Of a stretch of DNA of 8,938 nt, positions 1 through 7,746 are shown in pieces. This DNA is from Alphaproteobacteria bacterium (GTDB lineage: Bacteria > Pseudomonadota > Alphaproteobacteria > Micavibrionales > SZUA-601): assembly GCA_028290805.1 (NCBI GenBank), contig JAQGJA010000134.1, forward strand, positions 1 to 8,938. Reading direction: 5' to 3'. Both the position numbers and the translations under genes were made by a program. A model generated the notes under the pieces. That model made no database searches. It saw nothing but the letters and a program-made list of their open reading frames with translations, and had not been told where the DNA came from. Numbering within the stretch: the stretch's first letter is position 1; each line of letters starts with the position of its first letter.

Positions 1-264
1 CATAAAAATGCAGATCACCGTCATGGCCTGGAAAAATCCGCCGATGACGGCGATTTTCGTATCATAACGGCTGGTGAAAAGCGCCTTCTTTGTGAACAGG
101 CAGAACAACACGACGCCAAGCGTGCGCGCAATGGTCGAGGCCAGCACGGCAAACCCGGCATTGCCCCCATGCGCATAAACCCCCCGAACCGCCGCCGGAT
201 AGGCGCCATAAGCAAAAGCGGTAGCGACAGCGACAAGGATGCCGAGGCGATGTTGTCTGGTCAT
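1..264 (-). CDS. EamA/DMT-type membrane transporter, N-terminal part (cut by window edge)
   Basis: The reading frame starts at an ATG complementary to 262-264 and stays open for 88 codons to the window edge, so the C-terminal part is missing. The visible protein is strongly hydrophobic. It has three likely membrane segments, at about residues 8-26, 37-57 and 69-88, separated by short loops. The small-residue-rich first helix (ending in AFAYGAYPAA) and the arginine at the start of the second helix (STIARTLGVVLF) resemble drug/metabolite transporters of the EamA family, which usually have about 300 residues and ten helices in the inner membrane. No substrate can be inferred. The gene starts 27 bases after the stop of the upstream acetyltransferase gene on the same strand, so the two may be co-transcribed. 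The ribosome binding site is weak. The family call rests on topology and general resemblance; another small multi-pass transporter is possible. Confidence 0.6.
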   Translation of the reverse strand, partial: MTRQHRLGILVAVATAFAYGAYPAAVRGVYAHGGNAGFAVLASTIARTLGVVLFCLFTKKALFTSRYDTKIAVIGGFFQAMTVICIFM

Positions 265-291
265 TGTTTGCCCGGTGCGAAAGATTCAGGA

Positions 292-791
292 TTAGGCAAG
301 GTTTTTCTCCATTTTATAAGCTTTGAGTTCAACGCCTGATCTTAAACGATGGTTGGTTTTCTCGATAATAACCATGCCCATTTTCTGGTAAAATCCAACC
401 GCTGTAATAGAAGAATTCAATGTCATTGTATTATAGCCCGCATCTTTCATTTTCTTTTCAACGGCGGCAAATAAAGTTTTGCCTGCGCCAAGGCCGGTAT
501 GGTCAGGGTGAAAATAGAAGAACTCATTTCTTCGTTTTCAAAAGTTGAAAATCCTGCGATCTTGCCGTCAATTTCTGCCACGAGATATCCACATGATTTC
601 GCGGCGATCTTCACAGCGTAATCTTCTGGCGTTCGGGAAGAGGGGAACCAGCCGTCAATCTGTTCTGGGGTGTAGTCCTTGGCGCAAATTTGCTGAATGG
701 CAAATTTATGCGCTTCATAAATGCCGGGTGCATCTTCGATGCGGGCAGGGCGGATAATAAGATGGGTAAGTGAAGAATTTTTCTGCATCAT
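292..791 (-). pseudogene. GNAT-family N-acetyltransferase split by a -1 frameshift
   Basis: Translation from the ATG at 789-791 gives a normal GNAT N-terminus (IIRPARIEDAPGIYEAHK, then a beta hairpin around GYLVAEIDGKIAGFSTFENEE). After Ser-Ser near base 519 the frame goes wrong and stops at 447. Shifting by one base at 517-521 restores the rest of the family fold. This includes the acetyl-CoA binding motif A (YFHPDHTGLGAGKTLF), the motif B region (AVGFYQKMGM) and a plausible C-terminus ending in MEKNLA at the stop codon 292-294. The repaired protein would have about 166 residues, normal for the family. GNAT enzymes transfer an acetyl group from acetyl-CoA to an amine; the substrate here is unknown. 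As read, the product lacks the cofactor site and should be inactive. A recent pseudogene or a single-base sequence error are both possible. A second ATG at 786-788 is an alternative start. The start lies 9 bases beyond a palindromic repeat, so transcription may come from rpoD read-through or from inside the repeat. Confidence 0.85.
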
Positions 792-800
792 ATATTACTT

Positions 801-895
801 GCTGTCATTTCGAACCGACCAGAGGAAGGTGAGAAATTGCAAGGCCACTTGTTACCATTTTGCAGGGGATTTCTCCCTCCGGTCGAAATGACAGC
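801..895. repeat. Imperfect palindromic repeat (REP-like hairpin) between rpoD and the GNAT gene
   Basis: Bases 801-813 (GCTGTCATTTCGA) are perfectly complementary to 883-895 (TCGAAATGACAGC). An inner perfect stem pairs 831-837 (GAGAAAT) with 869-875 (ATTTCTC). CCG at 815-817 can also pair with CGG at 880-882, and the purine-rich stretch between the stems is partly complementary to CTCCCTCC on the other side. The structure occupies nearly all of the spacer between the rpoD stop and the acetyltransferase start. Arms of this kind, a TGTCATTTCGA end joined to a GAGAAAT core, resemble short dispersed palindromic elements seen in several bacterial genomes; that comparison is from memory. In RNA it would fold into a long hairpin just after the rpoD stop and could protect the 3' end or weaken read-through. 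It lacks a clear U-tract, so I do not call it a terminator. Confidence 0.75.
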
Positions 896-908
896 GGTTG
901 GATGAATC

Positions 909-2921
<2,013 letters not shown>

Positions 2922-2942
2922 GTATTTCGTTCAATTCAATCG

Positions 2943-4808
2943 TTAAAGGGTGTCGTCCAGGATGTATTGCTGCTGGTTCAGCGAGAAAAGGCGGTCGGCG
3001 GCATCATCGGAATATTCGGTTTTAACCTCTTGAAGCAGCTTGTTTTTATCTATGTTAACCGTCTTGCGCTGCAGGCGCGTCCACACATCTTTCCATCCTT
3101 CCAGGACCATATCGGCCGAACTGTCGGGTCGTGCAAAACCATACAGCCGATAGATAGAGTCATCCATCAGGTTGGTCACAATATCGTTAAGTCCTCGTTT
3201 TGACAAGAATTGTTTGATATCGTCCGAAGTCAAGGCCTCGTCCTTGTGCTCCTGGTGCATCAGCTGGACCAAAGCCTCGCGCAGGGATTCCAAAGGAGGG
3301 TCGGGAATATGAAGCATTCCAAAGCTTTCCAGGTTCTGTACCAGCAAAAACGGGTGGTTGATTACGGCCAGCAACAAGACCTGCCAGATGCGGCGTTCCT
3401 GGACCAAAGCCGGCTGCTGCAGGCGGGGCGGGGGGCCTGCCGGGATGTTGCGGCCCTTATTGCCGGGGTTAAAGCGGGTTTTGTTCGCCGGGGGCTGGCT
3501 GGCGGCGCGGCCCAGATGGAACAGGCGGTCGCGCAAAGCCTGGCGATAATTTTGCTGTAATAACGGATCGCCGATCTGTTTGATGGCGGTTTCCAGCCTG
3601 GCCTGCAAAGCGGCGCGGCCCTCTGGCGTGGGCGGCGACTGGGCCAATTCCTTTTGCCAGAGCGTGTCGAAAACACCCAAAGCCTGGGCGAAAAGAGCAG
3701 AGACGGCATCGGCGCCTTGTTTGCGCACCAGCGAATCAGGGTCTTCACCATGGGGCATAAAGACGACGCGGACGCTGCGCTGGGCGTTGAAATGCGGCAA
3801 GAGGCGCTCGATAGCGCGGTTGGCGGCGCTTTGGCCAGCGGGATCGCCGTCAAAACACAGGAGCGGCGGGGCTTCGGGCGCGCCGATCTTCCAGGCCAGC
3901 TGCATATGGTCCTCGGTCAGGGCGGTGCCAAGGGGGGCGACGGCGGTGGTGAAGCCGGCCTGGGCCAAAGCGATGACATCCATATAACCTTCAACCAGAA
4001 TCAAGGGCTTGTCCGGGCCAACATGTGCACGGGCGCGGGCCAGGCCATAGAGTACGGCGCTCTTGTTGAAAAGCGGGCTTTCGGCAGAGTTGATATATTT
4101 AGGCGGTTTTTCTTTTAAATCCTGCCCGGCGAAAGCGGCGTCAAGATGGCGGCCGCCAAAAGCGATGATGCGCCCGCGCGCATCGCTGACCGGGAAGATA
4201 ATGCGGCCGCGAAAAAAGCTGTAGGGTTTATCGGATTTATCTTCGCGCGCCGATTGTTTGAGCACGCCAAGGGTTTGCAAATCCTGCGCCTTGATGCCTT
4301 CGGCCAGCAAAGCTTCGCGTAAGCCGTCCCAGTTATTGGGGGCATAGCCAAGGCGGAATTGCGAGATGGTTTCATCAGACAGGCCGCGGTCTTTTAAATA
4401 GCGAAGGGCAAAACCGTTTTGACCATGTTTTAGTTGCGCTTCAAACCATTTGGCCACGCGCTCCATAATCTGCAGAAGGCGCTGGTGCTCGTCGAATTTC
4501 TGGGCCGATTGCGGGTCGGGTTTGGGGATCTCGAGCCCGGCTTCACCGGCCAGGGATTCGACCGCTTCCATGAAAGTAATATTGTCGTGGCGCATGCGAT
4601 AGCTGACCACGTCCCCATGCGCGCCGCAGCCGAAACAATGAAAAAATCCTTTGTCGTTATTGACGTAGAAAGACGGTGTTTTTTCGCCGTGGAAGGGACA
4701 ATTAGCGCGAAATTCTCTTCCTGCGCGCGTCAGTTTCACTGTGCGCCCGATAATATCCGACAGCGTCAGGCGACCGCGCAGTTCATCTATAAAACGTTTA
4801 TCCAGCAT
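2943..4808 (-). CDS. dnaG: DNA primase DnaG
   Basis: This 621-residue protein makes the RNA primers for lagging-strand synthesis at the replication fork and works with the DnaB helicase. The N-terminal CHC2 zinc-binding domain (about residues 1-98) shows the ligands C37, H40, C58 and C61 (CPFH ... CFGC). The catalytic core follows, with the RNA-polymerase-like part at about 130-260 (including FRGRIIFPVSDARGRIIAFG). The TOPRIM fold at about 267-350 carries E273 in LVEGYMDV and the metal-binding acidic pair D320/D322 in DGDPAG. A proline- and asparagine-rich linker (about 435-470) leads to the C-terminal helicase-interacting domain (about 471-621), which is divergent, as is usual. All catalytic residues are present and the length is normal. 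The start ATG at 4806-4808 gives the typical MLDKRFIDELRGR beginning; the ribosome binding site is poor (AAAGAAAC upstream). It probably heads a dnaG-rpoD transcript, with its promoter in the short divergent spacer. Confidence 0.98.
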   Translation of the reverse strand: MLDKRFIDELRGRLTLSDIIGRTVKLTRAGREFRANCPFHGEKTPSFYVNNDKGFFHCFGCGAHGDVVSYRMRHDNITFMEAVESLAGEAGLEIPKPDPQSAQKFDEHQRLLQIMERVAKWFEAQLKHGQNGFALRYLKDRGLSDETISQFRLGYAPNNWDGLREALLAEGIKAQDLQTLGVLKQSAREDKSDKPYSFFRGRIIFPVSDARGRIIAFGGRHLDAAFAGQDLKEKPPKYINSAESPLFNKSAVLYGLARARAHVGPDKPLILVEGYMDVIALAQAGFTTAVAPLGTALTEDHMQLAWKIGAPEAPPLLCFDGDPAGQSAANRAIERLLPHFNAQRSVRVVFMPHGEDPDSLVRKQGADAVSALFAQALGVFDTLWQKELAQSPPTPEGRAALQARLETAIKQIGDPLLQQNYRQALRDRLFHLGRAASQPPANKTRFNPGNKGRNIPAGPPPRLQQPALVQERRIWQVLLLAVINHPFLLVQNLESFGMLHIPDPPLESLREALVQLMHQEHKDEALTSDDIKQFLSKRGLNDIVTNLMDDSIYRLYGFARPDSSADMVLEGWKDVWTRLQRKTVNIDKNKLLQEVKTEYSDDAADRLFSLNQQQYILDDTL

Positions 4809-4876
4809 TGTTTCTTTATGCCTGCCAATCTGCTAGAAGTAAACCAGAATCATCTATACGTAAAAAGGTAACAACG
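4809..4876. promoter_or_regulatory. Divergent spacer expected to carry promoters for dnaG-rpoD and the synthase-like gene
   Basis: These 68 bases separate the start codons of two divergently transcribed genes, so at least one promoter for each direction should lie here or just inside the neighbouring coding ends. I see a TATA-rich stretch around 4850-4860 (TCTATACGTA) that could be a -10 element for the plus-strand gene, but no convincing -35 partner. AAGG at 4865-4868 serves as a ribosome binding site for the gene starting at 4877. The call is positional and no individual promoter is supported with confidence. Confidence 0.35.
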
Positions 4877-7069
4877 ATGCGTTTTTTGCCCGTGCTATTT
4901 TCCATTGCCATGTTTGGCGCGGCCTTGTTGTCTTTTTCCGTCCAGCCGATCCTGGGCAAGATGATGCTCCCCATGGTTGGCGGCGCGCCGGCGGGCTGGA
5001 TCGTGGCAATGGCTTTTTTCCAGCTGGCATTATTGGCCGGATACGGGATTTCCTATGCTTTGGGCAAGTTCAGCGCCTGGGTACATTCGGGCGGATTGCT
5101 TTTGTTATATATAGCGGGTTTCACATTTCTGCCGCCGCATCTGCCCCAGATTTCCAGCGAGATTCAGGGCGCGGCGCTCAGCCTTGCCGTGGTCAAGGCA
5201 TTGGCCCAGACCATCTTCGTGCCTTTCCTGGCGCTGACGGCAACGACCGCGGCCATGCAGCGCGTTTTTGCAGCGACCACGCATCCGACGGCGCAAGACC
5301 CTTATTATTTATTCGTCGCCAGTAACTTGGGCAGTTTTGTCGGGCTCTTGGCGTATCCGTTTTTTCTGGAGCCTTTTTCCGGATTGCAGTTCCAGGCGGA
5401 TAGCTGGCGCGGCATTTATATTGCGGTCGTCGGGGTGATTTTGGCAGCAACCATTGCTGCATGGATATATCGCAGCCGCCAGGATAAAAGCCAGATGGGG
5501 ACAGAACCCGGCACGGTTACCGAGCCTGTATCCAAACGCCAGATACTGAACTGGATCATTCTGTCCTTTATACCCTGCAGTCTTTCGATGGGCGTGACGA
5601 CCATGATCACCACGGATGTGGGCGGGTTGCCATTATTCTGGGTTGTGCCGCTGGGGCTTTATTTGCTTACCTTCATTTTGGCCTTTGCAAAAAAAACCGT
5701 TATTGCTACAAAAACATTGGGTTTTTATCACCTTATTGCCGGTGTCCTGATGGTGTTGGCCCTTGGAAAAGGCATAGCATATAATGCCGGTTTTGAAATC
5801 GTTACGTTGTTCGCTTCGATTTTTGCCCTTCTGGCCGTGTTTTTTGTTATTGCCTGGCATTGCCACCAAAAACTGGCTGAAAGCCGTCCGAAAACGGCGC
5901 ATCTTACGCTGTTTTATTTTATCGTTGCCCTGGGCGGCGGGCTGGCAGGCATTTGCCATGCGTTTATCCTGCCTTTTGTTCTGACCGACCTTGTTGAATT
6001 TCCGGCCATGGTTCTGTTGTCCCTGTTGCTGCTGGACGCAAGCATCTCCAAGACGGAAAAAAACCGCAAGCTGCTAAAGGTTTTGTTGGCTATGATCGTG
6101 TTGGCAATACCGGCACTATGGGCGGGTAAATATTTCGAACACCAGCATTATCCAAAAATCGTTTCCAATGCGTTTCTGGCGATTTTCTTTATAACGGCAA
6201 TATTTTGCTCTATTAAGCCGCGCTGGCTTTTTATACTGGGAGTTGTCGCTCTTGTCATCAGTACGAAAACCCATTATCCGGGCAACGTCATTGCGAAGGG
6301 CCGCAATTTCTTTGGAGTTTATATTGTTTTTGATAATATAAATCATGGCCGCAAGCTTCGCTATATGGTGCATGGAAATACGCTTCATGGATTGGAGTTA
6401 CTGGAAGCAAAGAATACATCCGATATTAATTACAGCAGCTATTACGGGCGCGATAATCCCATCAACAGCGTCCTGGAGCTTAATAAAGTTAAGACGATCG
6501 GCGTGATCGGTCTGGGCAGCGGACAGATGGCCTGCCGCAATCCCGAACTGACGATGGATTTTTACGAGATCGATCCCGAAATCCGGGATACGGCCAAGGC
6601 CTATTTCAGTTATCTGACCAGATGTCCGCCGCGCGATATTTTTATCGGCGATGGCCGCCTGATGATGGAAAAAGAAAACCGGAAATACGATATGATTGTT
6701 CTAGATGCATTCAGTTCGGACGGCATTCCGCTTCATCTCGTAACGCGTGAAGCCCTGGAGGTATATAAATCACATCTGACCGAGCATGGCGTGATTTTGT
6801 TTCACGTTTCAAACCGTTTTCTGGACCTTGCGCCGCCTTTGGGGGCCGTGGCAAATTCGGTAGGGCTTGAAGCTTATTCCATTTTTTTCACGCCCGACAA
6901 TAAGAAATATCCATTAAGCTTCATGTCAAAATGGGTGGTTTTCCTGGCCGAAGAAAAAGACCGCAAGGCTTTGGAAAAAGCAGGCTGGGCAAAAGCGCCT
7001 GTTAAAGGTAAGGCCTGGACGGACGACCAATCTTCTTTACTGGACGCCCTTCCATGGTTCAGCCATTAA
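4877..7069 (+). CDS. Fused multi-pass membrane protein with C-terminal spermidine-synthase-like domain
   Basis: The protein has 730 residues from the ATG at 4877, which is preceded by AAGG eight bases upstream. A longer frame from a TTG at 4808 would overlap the dnaG start and adds non-conserved residues. Residues 1 to about 465 hold roughly fourteen hydrophobic segments. The first part carries the pattern seen in this fusion family (SVQPILGKMMLPMVGGAPAG, then W, then FFQLALLAGY). Residues of about 475-700 form a Rossmann methyltransferase-like domain related to polyamine synthases, with the nucleotide loop IGLGSGQMA (544-552), YEIDPEI (563-569), GDGR (591-594) and LDAFSSDGIP (609-618). Homologues are often labelled fused MFS/spermidine synthase. 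True spermidine synthases have a GGGDG loop and a catalytic Asp in a D-x-TDP-type motif; both differ here, so polyamine synthesis is not established. Predicted inner-membrane location, substrate unknown. The gene stands alone, divergent from dnaG, and ends before a strong terminator. Confidence 0.85.
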   Translation: MRFLPVLFSIAMFGAALLSFSVQPILGKMMLPMVGGAPAGWIVAMAFFQLALLAGYGISYALGKFSAWVHSGGLLLLYIAGFTFLPPHLPQISSEIQGAALSLAVVKALAQTIFVPFLALTATTAAMQRVFAATTHPTAQDPYYLFVASNLGSFVGLLAYPFFLEPFSGLQFQADSWRGIYIAVVGVILAATIAAWIYRSRQDKSQMGTEPGTVTEPVSKRQILNWIILSFIPCSLSMGVTTMITTDVGGLPLFWVVPLGLYLLTFILAFAKKTVIATKTLGFYHLIAGVLMVLALGKGIAYNAGFEIVTLFASIFALLAVFFVIAWHCHQKLAESRPKTAHLTLFYFIVALGGGLAGICHAFILPFVLTDLVEFPAMVLLSLLLLDASISKTEKNRKLLKVLLAMIVLAIPALWAGKYFEHQHYPKIVSNAFLAIFFITAIFCSIKPRWLFILGVVALVISTKTHYPGNVIAKGRNFFGVYIVFDNINHGRKLRYMVHGNTLHGLELLEAKNTSDINYSSYYGRDNPINSVLELNKVKTIGVIGLGSGQMACRNPELTMDFYEIDPEIRDTAKAYFSYLTRCPPRDIFIGDGRLMMEKENRKYDMIVLDAFSSDGIPLHLVTREALEVYKSHLTEHGVILFHVSNRFLDLAPPLGAVANSVGLEAYSIFFTPDNKKYPLSFMSKWVVFLAEEKDRKALEKAGWAKAPVKGKAWTDDQSSLLDALPWFSH

Positions 7070-7131
7070 ACCTTAAACCGGCCTTGTCTGCCTTGGGATT
7101 TTATGATAGTTTTTATCCAATGACTTTGTTA

Positions 7132-7167
7132 ACACAGCGCTTTTAATCGGCGCTGTGTATTTTTTTG
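7132..7167 (+). terminator. Intrinsic terminator immediately upstream of greA
   Basis: ACACAGCGC (7132-7140) pairs perfectly with GCGCTGTGT (7150-7158) around a nine-base loop, and is followed by a run of seven T in ATTTTTTTG (7159-7167). This is a textbook rho-independent terminator on the plus strand. It lies 62 bases after the stop of the synthase-like gene, whose transcript it should end. It also ends only about a dozen bases before the greA start codon, so any greA promoter further upstream would have to transcribe through it. The minus strand has no U-tract and would not terminate here. Confidence 0.9.
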
Positions 7168-7179
7168 TGAGGATCGCAA

Positions 7180-7650
7180 ATGGAAAAAGTACCGATGACG
7201 CCCCAGGGGCACCAGGGATTGATGGATGAATTGCGCAACCTGAAAGAGGTCGAGCGCCAGAAGATCATTGCCGATCTGGCCGAAGCGCGTGCCCATGGCG
7301 ACCTCAAGGAGAACGCCGAATATCATGCGGCGCGTGAACGCCAGAGCTTTAACGAAGGCCGCATCCAGGAGCTGGAAAGCGTGCTGACGCGTATCGAAGT
7401 GATCGATTACACCAAATTCAGCGGCGACAATATCCGTTTCGGTGCGACGGTCGAATTATATGACGAGCAGACCGAACAGAACGCCACCTATATGATCGTC
7501 GGCCATTACGAAGCGGATATCAACAAGAACCGCCTTTCCCTGCAGGCGCCATTGTCTCGCGCGCTGATCGGGAAAAATCCAGGGGATGTGGTCAAGGTCA
7601 CCACGCCCGGCGGGCAGAAATCATACGAGATTTTGACGGTTTCGTATTAG
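7180..7650 (+). CDS. greA: Transcription elongation factor GreA
   Basis: This 156-residue protein rescues backtracked RNA polymerase by inserting its coiled coil into the secondary channel and stimulating cleavage of the 3' end of the RNA. The N-terminal antiparallel coiled coil (about residues 8-75) carries the acidic tip ARAHGDLKENAEYHAA with D41 and E44, which match the functional pair of the family. The C-terminal FKBP-like domain (about 82-156) contains the conserved SRALIGKNPGDVV stretch and ends in SYEILTVSY. Length and domain order are normal for GreA. The initial MEKVPMTPQG is typical, and GAGGAT at 7169-7174 is a good ribosome binding site eight bases upon the ATG side. The TAG stop is followed directly by a second in-frame TAG. 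A strong terminator hairpin sits just upstream of the binding site, so expression may depend on read-through or on a leader that refolds. It converges with the receptor gene downstream. Confidence 0.98.
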   Translation: MEKVPMTPQGHQGLMDELRNLKEVERQKIIADLAEARAHGDLKENAEYHAARERQSFNEGRIQELESVLTRIEVIDYTKFSGDNIRFGATVELYDEQTEQNATYMIVGHYEADINKNRLSLQAPLSRALIGKNPGDVVKVTTPGGQKSYEILTVSY

Positions 7651-7660
7651 TAGGGCCTGC

Positions 7661-7676
7661 GTGTAATTAATTACAC
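7661..7676. repeat. Perfect 16-base palindrome in the greA / receptor convergent gap
   Basis: GTGTAATTAATTACAC equals its own reverse complement over all 16 bases. It begins ten bases after the tandem stop codons of greA and ends 70 bases from the receptor stop codon. No U-tract follows in either direction. A weak imperfect hairpin lies just beyond (CCCC at 7688-7691 with GGGG at 7702-7705). It could be a protein binding site or a 3' structure shared by two converging transcripts; the sequence alone does not decide. Confidence 0.6.
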
Positions 7677-7746
7677 TCTCTCCGTAACCCCATTATTCAA
7701 CGGGGATGCGTTAAAGAATCACGACTTTGATAAAACCCGGCATATC

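Noticed and set aside
801..895. The palindrome as a fragment of a CRISPR array or an IS terminal repeat.
   Set aside because: There is one inverted pair, no regularly spaced direct repeats, no transposase, and no visible target-site duplication.
4808..4876. A 23-codon N-terminal extension of the synthase-like protein from a TTG codon.
   Set aside because: It would overlap the dnaG start codon, is polar and unlike the family N-terminus, and the ATG at 4877 has a better ribosome binding site and leads straight into the first membrane helix.
5689..5696. A run of eight A in the synthase-like gene as a possible slippage or programmed frameshift site.
   Set aside because: The reading frame continues correctly on both sides with family-like sequence, and no downstream structure or alternative product is evident.
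7688..7705. A short hairpin (CCCC / GGGG) as a terminator for greA or the receptor gene.
   Set aside because: The stem is only four pairs plus a mismatch and no T-run follows in either direction.
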